Below, piece by piece: positions 16,598 through 25,232 of a DNA stretch of 64,000 nucleotides. The notes below the pieces were generated by a model. The model saw only the letters and a list, made by a program, of their open reading frames with translations, made no database searches and was not told the origin of the DNA. Numbering within the stretch: position 1 is the first letter of the stretch; the number at the start of each line of letters is the position of its first letter. Source of the stretch: RYN-230 sp963723595 (GTDB lineage Bacteria > Actinomycetota > Actinomycetes > Streptosporangiales > Streptosporangiaceae); the NCBI GenBank assembly GCA_963723595.1, contig CAVRRQ010000006.1, forward strand, positions 62,001 to 126,000, read 5' to 3'. Both the position numbers and the translations under genes were made by a program.

Positions 16598-17850
16598 GCC
16601 GGGGCTCCAGCCCCGGCTCGCACCACCAGGGGAAGCTCGATGACCACCTGGAAGCCGCCTCCGGCGAGAGCGTGCAACTCCAGCCCGCCGCCGTGCATCT
16701 CAGCGATGGCGGCCACGATCGACAGCCCCAGGCCGCTGCCGGTGTCCGAGCCGGTCCGTTCGGTGCCCAGTCGCCGGAATGGCTGGGTCAGCGCCTGCAC
16801 GTCACGCTCCTCCAGCATCGGGCCGCCGTTCTCCACCACCAGGCGGGTGGTCGCGCCTGCGACGCCGGTCCGGATGCGGACCCAGCCACCCGGCGCGTTG
16901 TGGGTGATGGCATTGTCCACCACGTTGCCGACCATGCGGGCGAGCAGCGTCTCGCTGCCGGTGACCCACGCCCCGGGGCACTGCTGATGGCGGACGTCAA
17001 GGCCCTGGCCGGAGATGAGCGTGGCGCGCTCCGCGGTGGCGGCAGAAACAACGGTGTCGAGCGGAAGCGCCGAGGAGTCCGCGGCCGAGCGCTGCTGAGC
17101 GCGGGCGAGGACAAGGAGGCCATCGAGCAGCCGGTCGACGTGATCGAGCTCATGGCGCAGCCGGTCGCCGAGGTCTGCCATGTGCGGCGGCGCGGGCCCG
17201 GGCTTGGCCAGCGCAACATCGAGCCACACCCGCATGGTGGCGTGTGGGGTGCGCAGCTCGTGCGAGGCGTTGGCGACGAACTGGCGCTGGTACTGGAACG
17301 ACTGGTCCAGGCGGCCGAGCAAGTCGTCGAAGGTGTCTGCCAGCTGCTTGAGTTCGTCGTCGGGGCCGCTGAGGTTGAGCCGTTCGTGCAGGTTGGTGGC
17401 TGAGATGTTCCTGGCCGCCGTCGTCATGGCGCGCAGCGGCCGCACCAGGCGGCCAGCCACCAGCCAGCCGGCCGCGATAGCCGGGACCGCCATGATCACC
17501 AGGGCGATCCCGGACACGACGATGAGCTGATGCAGGTCGAAGCTGTGCTGCACCGACGATACCGAGTGGTGCTGGCCAGCAAGATTGCCCGGCGAGCCCC
17601 GGGCGGCGGACCCGGCTGGCCCGGTTACCGAGCCGGGTGCAGCTACCTGGCCGGGCGCGGCTCTCGAGCCGGACGAACCTCCCGAGCTGGTCGTTCCCTG
17701 CCACAGCCCGACCGTGACGGCCAGCAGGGGAACGCCTGAAACGACGAACACCCCCCAGCAGGCAAGCGCGAGACGCACCCGGAGACTGCGCCGCGGCCGG
17801 TGCCAGCCAAGGCCGTGACCGGTGAGTGGTGGACGAAGCCGCACGAGCAT
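16594..17850 (-). CDS. Membrane sensor histidine kinase
   Basis: 418 residues. Transmembrane segment 1 is at about 24-48 (LALACWGVFVVSGVPLLAVTV). A Gly/Ser/Ala-rich extracytoplasmic loop of about 60 residues follows, then segment 2 at about 110-135 (LIVVSGIALVIMAVPAIAAG). HAMP follows (RLVRPLRAMTTAARNI), then HisKA with the phospho-acceptor His in ANASHELRTPHA and HATPase_c (MVGNVVDNAITHN as N box, GSGLGLSIVAAIAEMHGG as G box). The sensing loop is short and of low complexity, so the stimulus may be membrane stress or a hydrophobic compound. It is divergent from the lipoprotein/HlyD/ABC operon, its likely target. Confidence 0.92.
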   Translation of the reverse strand: MLVRLRPPLTGHGLGWHRPRRSLRVRLALACWGVFVVSGVPLLAVTVGLWQGTTSSGGSSGSRAAPGQVAAPGSVTGPAGSAARGSPGNLAGQHHSVSSVQHSFDLHQLIVVSGIALVIMAVPAIAAGWLVAGRLVRPLRAMTTAARNISATNLHERLNLSGPDDELKQLADTFDDLLGRLDQSFQYQRQFVANASHELRTPHATMRVWLDVALAKPGPAPPHMADLGDRLRHELDHVDRLLDGLLVLARAQQRSAADSSALPLDTVVSAATAERATLISGQGLDVRHQQCPGAWVTGSETLLARMVGNVVDNAITHNAPGGWVRIRTGVAGATTRLVVENGGPMLEERDVQALTQPFRRLGTERTGSDTGSGLGLSIVAAIAEMHGGGLELHALAGGGFQVVIELPLVVRAGAGAPA

Positions 17851-17916
17851 CTCCTCTGCCAGGCCACCGGGCGGACCTGCGGTGGCAGTGACGGTCCAAG
17901 GATGCCGCTTCCCGCA

Positions 17917-17953
17917 TTACAGCGGCCCAACAGCGGCTGTTGGCCCGCTGTAA
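17917..17953. promoter_or_regulatory. 17-bp inverted repeat in the kinase/efflux divergent region
   Basis: TTACAGCGGCCCAACAG and CTGTTGGCCCGCTGTAA face each other around CGG, with one mismatch in 17 pairs. It lies 67 bases before the kinase start (17850, minus) and 59 bases before the lipoprotein start (18012, plus), a typical operator position. The palindrome could bind the response regulator or another dimeric regulator; as RNA it would also form a strong hairpin. I favour an operator because neither neighbouring gene ends here. Confidence 0.6.
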
Positions 17954-18011
17954 GAGCCCTCAGCGTAAAACGACTCTCAGAACGGCCCAGCCAGCAGAGA
18001 GGGACAGCACC

Positions 18012-18650
18012 ATGCAAACCAATAGAGGCACGGAAGGGGGCGTCAGCCACGTTCCCGGCCCGGCCGGCGGCGCCGAGGGCGCCCCGCGGCCCGGCCGGCG
18101 GAGGTCGCTCCCGGCCCGGCGGGTCGCGGCGATCACCGCCGCGCTGGCCGGAGTTGCGTGCGTGGCCGCAGCCTGCTCGAGCCCGAAAAGCCCGGCGGGC
18201 AACTCATCGGCGAGCGACCCGGCCGCCCAGGCCCTGGCGTACTCGCAATGCATGCGCAGCCATGGCGTCCCGGACTTCCCCGACCCCAAAGTCAGCAGCA
18301 ACAGCGGCGGCAGCGGTGTCAGCCTGGGGGTGGGCAGCCGCGGCGATCTCAACCCCAGCAACCCTGCGTTCACGGCCGCCAGCCGGGCCTGCGGGTCGCT
18401 GCAGCCGGGAGGGGGCAGCCCCCCCGCGCAGTCGGCGCAAGAGCTAGCGACTGACGTCAAGTTCGCCGACTGCATGCGCAGCCATGGCGTCCCGCACTTC
18501 CCCGACCCAGACCCTAAGGGCGTCTTCAACCTCCCCAGCGCGATCAACCCGAACTCGGCGCAGTTCGGGTCCGTGACGAGCGCCTGCCAGTCGAAGACGA
18601 ACATACACAGCCTGAACATGAGCCAGAACGGAAATGGCGGCGGTTCGTGA
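18012..18650 (+). CDS. Lipoprotein with two CMRSHGVPxFPDP repeats
   Basis: 212 residues from ATG 18012. An Arg-rich N-terminus precedes a hydrophobic stretch (AAITAALAGVACVAAACS) that ends in a lipobox, so the mature protein is probably anchored outside the membrane through the Cys of AAACS. The mature part holds two copies of a unit: AYSQCMRSHGVPDFPDP and FADCMRSHGVPHFPDPDPK, each followed about 50 residues later by a Cys (SRACGS, TSACQS). The paired Cys residues could form disulphides or bind metal. Such proteins often precede HlyD/ABC efflux genes in actinobacteria, as here. Its stop overlaps the HlyD start by 4 bases. Exact function unknown. Confidence 0.8.
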   Translation: MQTNRGTEGGVSHVPGPAGGAEGAPRPGRRRSLPARRVAAITAALAGVACVAAACSSPKSPAGNSSASDPAAQALAYSQCMRSHGVPDFPDPKVSSNSGGSGVSLGVGSRGDLNPSNPAFTAASRACGSLQPGGGSPPAQSAQELATDVKFADCMRSHGVPHFPDPDPKGVFNLPSAINPNSAQFGSVTSACQSKTNIHSLNMSQNGNGGGS

Positions 18651-19852
18651 GCGGCACTGAGGCTCGCGAGCAGGCGGCGGGACCGGTGGTCCCGCCGCAG
18701 GCGGCAGGCGAGCGGTCCGGGCCGGTGCGGCCCGGCGGCCCCGGGGGCGTGCACCGGGGTGGCCGGCGCCGGCGGGTGGCGGTCATGCTGGCCGGGGTCG
18801 CGGTGGTGGCCGCCGGGAGCGTGGCTGCGCTGGCGGCGGCCGGGGTGTTCTCCCGCCCGGGTCATCCGGGCCGCGGCGGCACGCGGGGCACGGCGACGCA
18901 GAGGGTATCGCGGCAGACGCTGATCTCGCAGACCGCCGTGAACGCGACCCTAGGGTATGCGGGGTCGTCCACGGTGACCGGCCGGGCCCCGGGCACGGTC
19001 ACCTGGCTGCCGGCGCCAGGCCGGGTGATCCGCGAGGGCGGGGTGCTGTACCGGACCGGAAACGGGGTGCCTACCTACCTGCTCTACGGGCGGGTTCCGG
19101 CGTGGCGGGCGCTGCAGGAGGGCATCCGCGGCGGGGACGTGCGCCAGCTCAACCATGACCTTGCAGCGCTGGGGTACGCCAATGGCGACTATATCTCGGC
19201 GCTGGGCTGGGATTACTTCTCCTGGGAGACCGCGCACGGGCTGGAGCAGCTGCAGGGCGCGGCGGGCCTGGAGGAGACCGGAGAGCTGCCGCTGGGCCAG
19301 GCGGTGTTCGAGCCGGGCGCGCTGCGCGTGTCTGCCGTGTCGGCGTCGCTGGGCTCCCCGGCCTCAGGGCAGATCTTCACGGCGACGTCGGCCCGGCCGG
19401 TGGTGACGATCTCCCTGGACGCCGCCGAGCAGCCGGAGGTGGAGACGGGCGACAAGGTGGGCGTGACCATGCCCGACGGCACGCCTGCGCCGGGTGTGAT
19501 CACCTCGGTGGGCAAGGTCGCCAGCGGGACCGGAAACTCGGCGACCATCACCGTCGATGTCCGGCTCCTGCATCCGAAGGCGGCCGGGGGCCTGGACCAG
19601 GCGCCGGTCACGGTCAATATCACCACAGGCAGCGTGAAAAACGTGCTGGTGGTGCCGGTGGATGCGCTGCTGGCACAAGCGAAGGGGGATGGCGAGGCGG
19701 GTGGGGGCTACGCGGTGGAGGTGGTGGGGGCGACGGGCACCCATCATCTGGTGGCGGTGCGCGTGGGGATGTTCGATAACGCGGCCGGGCTGGTGCAGGT
19801 GTCCGGGCCCGGGCTGGCCGTCGGTCAGCATGTCGTGGTGCCGTCGCTATGA
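18647..19852 (+). CDS. HlyD-like periplasmic adaptor with peptidoglycan-binding-type domain
   Basis: 401 residues from GTG 18647. One transmembrane segment lies at about 45-67 (VAVMLAGVAVVAAGSVAALAAAG). Next comes a region typical of actinobacterial adaptors (GTVTWLPAPGRVIREGGVLY), a peptidoglycan-binding-like helical domain (LNHDLAALGYANGDYISALG), and a C-terminal beta-barrel/HlyD part (VVTISLDAAEQPEVETGDKV, VPVDALLA). It should link the ABC permease to the cell wall and help move the substrate outwards. It overlaps the ATPase start by 4 bases, so lipoprotein, adaptor and ABC genes form one operon. Confidence 0.85.
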   Translation: MSGTEAREQAAGPVVPPQAAGERSGPVRPGGPGGVHRGGRRRRVAVMLAGVAVVAAGSVAALAAAGVFSRPGHPGRGGTRGTATQRVSRQTLISQTAVNATLGYAGSSTVTGRAPGTVTWLPAPGRVIREGGVLYRTGNGVPTYLLYGRVPAWRALQEGIRGGDVRQLNHDLAALGYANGDYISALGWDYFSWETAHGLEQLQGAAGLEETGELPLGQAVFEPGALRVSAVSASLGSPASGQIFTATSARPVVTISLDAAEQPEVETGDKVGVTMPDGTPAPGVITSVGKVASGTGNSATITVDVRLLHPKAAGGLDQAPVTVNITTGSVKNVLVVPVDALLAQAKGDGEAGGGYAVEVVGATGTHHLVAVRVGMFDNAAGLVQVSGPGLAVGQHVVVPSL

Positions 19853-20681
19853 GCGGGCCACAGGAGCGGGGAGCGGGGAGGCGGGCGGGGGCCCGGAGCC
19901 AAGCGGGAAGTACTGTGCTGGAGCTGGACCAGGTATCCCGGACCTATCCGGGTTCCCCGCCGGTCACGGCGCTGGACGGGGTGAGTCTCGAGGTGGCCGC
20001 CGGGGAACTGGTGGCCGTGGTGGGCCCGTCAGGGTCGGGCAAGACCACGCTGCTGCACCTGGCGGGCACCCTGGACCGGCCGTCCGCCGGCCGGGTGCGG
20101 GTAACCGGCCTGGACGTGGCCGGGCTGGACGACCGACAGCTGGCTGGGCTGCGCGCGGCCAGCATCGGGTTCGTGTTCCAGCAGTTCTTCCTGGCCGAGC
20201 ACCAGAGCGCGTTGGCTAATGTCGCCGACGCCCTGCTGTATGCCGGGTACCCGGCCGCCGAACGCCGCCAGCTGGCCGCCGCCGCGCTGGAGCGGGTCGG
20301 ACTGGGCCACAGGCTGAGGTCCCGGCCCACGCAGCTGTCCGGCGGGGAGCGGCAGCGGGTAGCCATCGCCCGGGCACTGGCCGGGTCACCAGCGATCGTG
20401 CTGGCCGATGAGCCGACTGGCAACCTCGACCAGGCCACCGGCCAGTCCATCCTGGGCCTGCTGGACGAGCTGAACGCGGCCGGGACCACGATCATCGTGG
20501 TCACCCATGACCAGGCCATCGCCGCCCGGATGCCCCGGCAGATCGGCATGCTCGACGGGCGCATCGTCACCGATACCGCCCTGGCTTCCGCCGCCCCGCC
20601 TCCGCCGCCCCGGCCCCGGCAGCCCACTCGCCCCTCCGCGGCGGCGGCCCCCGCCCGGCAACGCCGGGAGAACCGTCATGA
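19849..20681 (+). CDS. ABC transporter ATPase (MacB/LolD type), probable frameshift near its end
   Basis: About 277 residues expected. Walker A is GPSGSGKTT, the Q-loop lies in VFQQFFLAEHQSAL, the signature is LSGGERQRVAIARAL, Walker B is IVLADEPTGNLD and the H-loop is VVTHD. It powers the FtsX-type permease that follows. As written, the frame does not stop after the domain but continues through a Pro/Arg-rich stretch and fuses with the permease C-terminus up to 21909. In another frame a TGA at 20679-20681 overlaps the permease ATG (ATGA), the usual coupling for this pair. I therefore place the true end at 20681 and infer one indel in the Pro-rich tail (about 20590-20650), either real or an assembly error. 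Confidence 0.75.
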
Positions 20682-21909
20682 CCGCCGCGGGCGTACCTCC
20701 CGCCGGGCGGCCGCAGGCACCGGCGCCGGCCCGGCTGCGGGCCGCGGACCTGGCCCGGCTGGCAGGGGTGGGGCTGCGGACCAGAAAACTGCGGGCCGCG
20801 CTGTCGGCCCTGGGGATCGCGATCGGGGTGGCCGCCATCACCGCGGTGCTGGGCCTGTCCCAGTCCTCCCAGGCCGGCCTGCTGGCCGAGATCGCCAAGC
20901 TCGGCACCAACCTGCTCACCGTGCAGAACGGGCAGACCCCCGCCGGCGCCACCGCCGAGCTGCCCGAGATAGCTCCGGCCATGATCGGGCGGCTGCCCGG
21001 GGTGTGGACCGTGCAGGACACCGGCACGGTCGGCAACGCCAGCACCTACCGCTCCCCCTGATCCCCTCGGTCGAGACCAACGCGCTGAGCGTGAACGCAG
21101 CCAGCCTGGGCCTGCTGCACGCGGTCGGCACGTCTATCGCCCGCGGTGCGTGGCTGAACACCGCCACCGCCCGCGAGCCGGTCGCGGTACTGGGCTCGGC
21201 GGCAGCGCAGCGGCTGGGCATCGACCGCGTCTGGCCCGCAGAGCGGATCTGGGTCGGCGGCCAGTGGTTCTACGTGACCGGGATCCTGCACTCAGCCACT
21301 CTGGCACCGGAGATCGACTCCTCCGTGCTGATCGGCTACCCGGCGGCCCAGCAGTACCTGCACTACGACGGGCACCCGTCCACCATCTACCTGCGCGCAC
21401 AGACCAGCCAGGTCTCCCGGGTGAACGGCCTGCTGGCCGCGCAGGCCAACCCGGAGAATCCCGGGCAGGTCAGCGTCAGCCAGCCCTCGGCCGTGCTGAC
21501 CGCCCAGGTCGCCGTCAAGGGCGCGTTCAGCACCCTGTTCCTGGGCCTGGGCGCGGTAGCCCTCCTGGTCGGCGCGGTCGGGGTGGCCAACATCATGGTC
21601 ATCTCCGTCCTGGAACGCCGCAGCGAGATCGGCCTGCGCCGGGCCCTGGGTGCCACCCGTGGACACATCCGGGTCCAGTTCCTGTCCGAGGCCATCCTGC
21701 TGGCCCTGGCCGGGGGCGCGGCCGGGGTCGCCACCGGCGCTCTGGCCACCGCCATCTACGCGCACTCCAAGGGCTGGATGGTCGTCATCCCGGTCGAGGC
21801 GTGGGCTGGAGGGCTGGGCGCGGCAGTGCTCATCGGCGCCCTGGCCGGGCTGTGGCCAGCCCTGCGCGCCGCCCGCATGTCACCCACCCAGGCCCTGTGG
21901 ACCATGTAA
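20678..21909 (+). pseudogene. FtsX-like ABC permease with a single frameshift
   Basis: From ATG 20678 the frame encodes an MacB-type permease N-terminus with its first membrane helix (KLRAALSALGIAIGVAAITA). It stops at TGA 21059-21061, after the run TCCCCC. From 21062 the next frame continues the same protein without loss (LIPSVETNALSVNAASLG) through the periplasmic domain to the last three helices (GLGAVALLVGAVGVANIMVI, FtsX motif ERRSEIGLRRALGATRGHI) and TAA at 21909. One extra C in the C5 tract would restore a normal permease of about 410 residues. This is either a sequencing or assembly indel, or a real or phase-variable mutation. Confidence 0.8.
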
Positions 21910-21993
21910 CCCGGTCACCGGCTCGCCGGCCTGTCACGGTCACTAACGAACTGCTGGCGCCCGGTCTGGCAAGCGCGGGGCCTGGCACGCAAG

Positions 21994-22040
21994 GCTCCTG
22001 GCATCGCGCTGGCTTCGACACCCATGCGATTACCAGGAGC
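21994..22040 (+). terminator. Two-part inverted repeat after the efflux operon
   Basis: GCTCCTGG-C-ATCGC pairs with GCGAT-TA-CCAGGAGC around an 18-base loop, followed by TTCTT. It lies 85 bases beyond the permease stop, so a transcription terminator is the simplest reading. The split, long stem would also fit a recombination or transposon end. Confidence 0.45.
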
Positions 22041-22164
22041 TTCTTACGTCACATCAGCGACACGCCGCACCCCGTCCAGGAAGATCTAGTTGTGGCCCTG
22101 GTCTGCAGACCCTGTCAGTTTTCAAGCAGGCACTTACGCAATAGCCGGCTCCGGACGTGCTGCG

Positions 22165-22320
22165 CCACGGTCACGGTCCCGGTGCACTGTGACGTGGTCA
22201 ACGGTGATGCCGCGCTCGGCCAGCAACTCCTCGACATCCCGGTAAGACCGGCCGTAACGCAGCTACCAGCGGACTGCGACTGAGATCATTTCCCGGGGGA
22301 ACCGGAAGCCAGCGAGTACT
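22165..22320 (-). pseudogene. IS6-family transposase N-terminal remnant
   Basis: The minus strand reads FRFPREMISVAVRW, an in-frame TAG, then LRYGRSYRDVEELLAERG followed by ITVDHVTVHR. This is the helix-turn-helix opening of IS6/IS26-like transposases. The catalytic DDE domain is absent and the sequence degenerates after VHR. A dead fragment. Confidence 0.7.
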
Positions 22321-22343
22321 GAAGACGACAAGGAGGATCAAGC

Positions 22344-22727
22344 GTGACCGAGAACACCAGCACCAGCCCGGCACTGCAGACGGCGCTTGCCTATTACCAT
22401 GCGTGGACCAGCCACGACATCGACAAGGCCATGACCTACATTGCTGGCAACATCGTCTGCCTGGCACCGTCTGGGCGGCTGGAGGGAGCCGGGGCCTTCC
22501 GCGGCTTCATGGGGCCGTTCGCGCAGATCCTCACCGGCTCGAAGCTGATCGCCGCCTTCGGCGACGACGAGAAGGCCGTTGTCATGTATGACACCGACAC
22601 CGTCCCCGTCAAGGACGCTCCTGCCGCGGAGTGTGTCACCGTGAGGGACGGCAAGATCACTAACATGCGGATCGTCTTCGACCGCCTGCCCTTCGAGGAG
22701 GCGCGCAAGGCCGCCGGGACACAGTGA
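22344..22727 (+). CDS. SnoaL-like (NTF2-fold) protein
   Basis: 127 residues from GTG 22344, with AGGAGG ten bases upstream. ALAYYHAWTSHDIDKAMTYI is the usual first helix of SnoaL-like polyketide-cyclase/isomerase folds, and VTVRDGKITNMRIVFDRLPF the usual last strands. Such small cone-shaped proteins bind hydrophobic ligands or catalyse simple isomerisations; no substrate can be named. It stands alone between IS remnants. The start and ribosome binding site are strong and the frame is intact, so it is probably expressed. Confidence 0.8.
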   Translation: MTENTSTSPALQTALAYYHAWTSHDIDKAMTYIAGNIVCLAPSGRLEGAGAFRGFMGPFAQILTGSKLIAAFGDDEKAVVMYDTDTVPVKDAPAAECVTVRDGKITNMRIVFDRLPFEEARKAAGTQ

Positions 22728-22944
22728 TCCCAGCCGATCACCAGTTCTGCCGCGTCAACGGCCGCCCACATCGTGCTGGAAGCGCACTTTAAACAAGGAT
22801 GTCAGCACCGACTGCCAAGGATGAGACCGTGAAGGCGACCTGATGATCAGGGCACCCACCGAAGTTCTATGGGACTCGGGACAACCTCCTGCGGCAGCCC
22901 GGTGGCTCTGTTGAAGGCGGCTGAAGCTGACTCCGTTTTGGGTC

Positions 22945-23161
22945 GTGAACCAGCAAGGCGTCCAGCACGCACTGAATGCGCCCGCGGGCGAGGTCGCCGG
23001 GCAACTGGAGCGGCTGAACTGGTTCTGCTGGCACAGCAACGTATCCCGCGCCCTCCAGCTACCGAGGACCTGATCTTCGATCCCGGCATCACCGAGGCCT
23101 ACCCGGATCAGCCGGCCCGCCGCGGGCCGGCCGCGCTATCGGTGGCGACCTACCGGTACTG
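22945..23161 (+). pseudogene. ISKra4-like transposase remnant
   Basis: One frame reads QLERLNWFCWHSNVSRALQL, resembling the conserved W-x-x-W-H-G-N-x-x-x-A-L block of ISKra4-family transposases. The continuation is in a second frame (TEDLIFDPGITEAYPDQPA). A stop and at least one indel separate them. Only about 70 codons of a protein normally several hundred long remain. Family assignment rests on this motif alone. Confidence 0.5.
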
Positions 23162-23171
23162 ACCAAGAGCC

Positions 23172-23204
23172 CGTGAGGCCGCGCCGGCGCCGCGGCCTCA
23201 CGGG
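23172..23204 (-). terminator. Strong hairpin terminator of the MFS operon
   Basis: A perfect 13-bp stem (CCGTGAGGCCGCG and CGCGGCCTCACGG) around a 7-base loop lies ten bases past the MFS stop at 23214 on the minus strand. There is no T-run, but position and stem strength support termination. Confidence 0.7.
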
Positions 23205-23213
23205 GTTACGCGT

Positions 23214-25232
23214 TCAGGAACCCAGCTTGGCCAGCTCGGCCTGCACCATGGCCTCGTGCTCCTGTTCGTCGCGCCGGGCGTCAGCGGGCTTCCATCGGCC
23301 GCGCAGCAGCGGGATGCTGAGCAGGAAGAAGATGATCCCGCCGAAGCAAATCCAGTACCAGGTCTTCCACTGGCCGGCGGTCTGGGCGGCGGCCGTCTGC
23401 ACCGCGGCGCCGTGTGCCTTGAGGTAGGCGATGACCGACGCCGGGACCTTAGACAGCGCGGTCAGCTGAGCCCCGTAGGGAGCGATCGTCGTCAGCTCCG
23501 CCGAGTACGGAGCGATGGTCTTCAGGTCCGCCGCGTACGGGGCAACGGTCTTCAGCACCGGCGCGACCGCGATCACGCCGTTGATGGCCGCCTGGTTGGC
23601 CGCGATCGTGGTAAGGATCTTGAGGCCCTTGGCGCCACCGCCGGCGGCAGCGATCGCCTGCGCCTGGAGGCCCGGCGGGATCGCGGCCGGGTTCTTGTAG
23701 GTGGCCAGCCTGGCGAACAGCGCCGGGTGGGCCTGGATCACCGCGAGTTCGGGCGCGAACTTCTGCGCGTTCGCGAGCTGCGTGGCGTCCTTCTGCGCGG
23801 TGGCCAGGACCGACGGAGGGATCTTCTGAGCGGTGGCTACGACCGACGGGGGGACCTTCTGGGCGGCCGCCACGACGTCCGGGTGAGCGCTGGCGAACGC
23901 CAGCTCGCTGGCGTACTGGGTCGAGTACGCTTGCACGGTAGCGCCGTAGTTGACTAGCGGGGTGACCGAGTTGACCACGGCCGGGATGATCAGGAACGAG
24001 ACGAAGACCGTCACCCGGACGATCCAGCCCCAGATGGCCAGCCCGGTGGCGGTGAGCGCGGGGTTGCGGGCCTCCACGGTCTCGGTAAAGCTCGCCATCC
24101 ACGGGGTGTAGGCCACGCCTAGGCCGAACGCCAGCGCTGCCAGCATGACCGCCAGGGTGTAGTAGCCGGGATGGCGGCCCGCCTGCTCCAGGTACACCAC
24201 CGTCATCACCGCGGCCAGCACGCCGCCGATCACCATGAACGGCTTGCGGACCCGGAACCGGTCGGAGATGAACCCGATCAGGATCACCGCGATGACGTTG
24301 AAGCCCCAGTTCCAGTTGCCCAGGCCGTTGGCGTCCTTGACCGAGAACCCGAACACGCTGTTCAGGTAGATCAGGCTGAAACCGACGGCCGTGTAGTAGA
24401 TCAGCAGCATCACCGATACCGCGAACGCCGAGACGATCACGTCGGGCTTGAGTAGCTGCCGGAACGGGTGCCTGAGCGCTGCCCCGACCTCCGCCTCGGT
24501 CAGGCCCTTGGCCCGGGCCTCGATCAGCGCCCGGTCCCGGATCGTCACCATCAGCTGGTCACGGAGCCGGGGAGACAGCTCGCGCAGCCCGACCAGGGCG
24601 ATCACGAACACGACCAGGCCGGCGATGCCGCAGATGCGGTACTGATGCGTCCAGATCCGCGGGTCATGCACCACCGCGGGGATGGTGGCGCTTCCCACGA
24701 CCGCGACGATCAGGCTGCCCACCACCGGGCCGCTGGTCCAGAACCCCATCGCCGTGGCCCGGCCCACCTGCGGGGAGAAATCCCTGATCAGCGCTGGGGT
24801 GGCCACCAGGCAGACGCCCTCGACCAGGCCGACGGCGAAGGTCTCGATGCCCCAGGCCCACCTGTTGGTCGCGGCGGGAAGAAGGAAGGCAGTGAACACC
24901 CCGGTGACCAGCAGCCCGCCGACTACCAGGTTGGCCCGGCCCAGCCGGTCGGTCAGCCCGGCGAACAGCGAGCCGAAGGCCCCGATCAGGTTCCCGAAGG
25001 CCAGGATCACCACGAAGAACGTGAAGCTCATGTGCAGGTTGGTCAGCAGCAGCGTGGACACCGAGCCGACCACGTACAGCTCGTAATACAGCGTGATCGT
25101 GGCCAGCACAGTGATCGCAAGGTACAACGTCCGGGGCCCGGTCTCCGGGTAGGTATCGAGCTGCCGGCGCCACACCCAGGATGCCCTTCCTGGGTGGCCG
25201 CTAACGGCCGGACCTTCCGCAATCCTGCTCAT
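23214..25232 (-). CDS. MFS transporter with a long repetitive insert before the last helix
   Basis: 672 residues, about 220 more than a normal 12-helix MFS protein. The first 11 helices follow the metabolite:H+ symporter pattern, including motif A (GLTDRLGRANLVVGG) and its repeat (GFISDRFRVRKPFMVIGG). Between helix 11 and the final helix (WYWICFGGIIFFLLSIPLL) lie about 190 mostly hydrophilic, Ala-rich residues. These contain two repeat sets: VPPSVVATAQK/IPPSVLATAQK, and units of about 11 residues such as APYAADLKTI/APYSAELTTI/APYGAQLTAL. By topology the insert should lie outside the cell. Substrate unknown; the operon partners suggest a small organic alcohol, ketone or acid. It overlaps the upstream small ORF by 4 bases. 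Confidence 0.88.
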   Translation of the reverse strand: MSRIAEGPAVSGHPGRASWVWRRQLDTYPETGPRTLYLAITVLATITLYYELYVVGSVSTLLLTNLHMSFTFFVVILAFGNLIGAFGSLFAGLTDRLGRANLVVGGLLVTGVFTAFLLPAATNRWAWGIETFAVGLVEGVCLVATPALIRDFSPQVGRATAMGFWTSGPVVGSLIVAVVGSATIPAVVHDPRIWTHQYRICGIAGLVVFVIALVGLRELSPRLRDQLMVTIRDRALIEARAKGLTEAEVGAALRHPFRQLLKPDVIVSAFAVSVMLLIYYTAVGFSLIYLNSVFGFSVKDANGLGNWNWGFNVIAVILIGFISDRFRVRKPFMVIGGVLAAVMTVVYLEQAGRHPGYYTLAVMLAALAFGLGVAYTPWMASFTETVEARNPALTATGLAIWGWIVRVTVFVSFLIIPAVVNSVTPLVNYGATVQAYSTQYASELAFASAHPDVVAAAQKVPPSVVATAQKIPPSVLATAQKDATQLANAQKFAPELAVIQAHPALFARLATYKNPAAIPPGLQAQAIAAAGGGAKGLKILTTIAANQAAINGVIAVAPVLKTVAPYAADLKTIAPYSAELTTIAPYGAQLTALSKVPASVIAYLKAHGAAVQTAAAQTAGQWKTWYWICFGGIIFFLLSIPLLRGRWKPADARRDEQEHEAMVQAELAKLGS

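Noticed and set aside
15902..16987. Long plus-strand frame opposite the response regulator and kinase
   Set aside because: GC-rich shadow frame; the minus strand encodes complete, motif-bearing two-component proteins.
19849..21909. A 686-residue ABC ATPase-permease fusion protein
   Set aside because: The middle 130 residues are Arg/Pro/Gly-rich nonsense. The real permease N-terminus lies in another frame over the same bases, so this is a product of two frameshifts.
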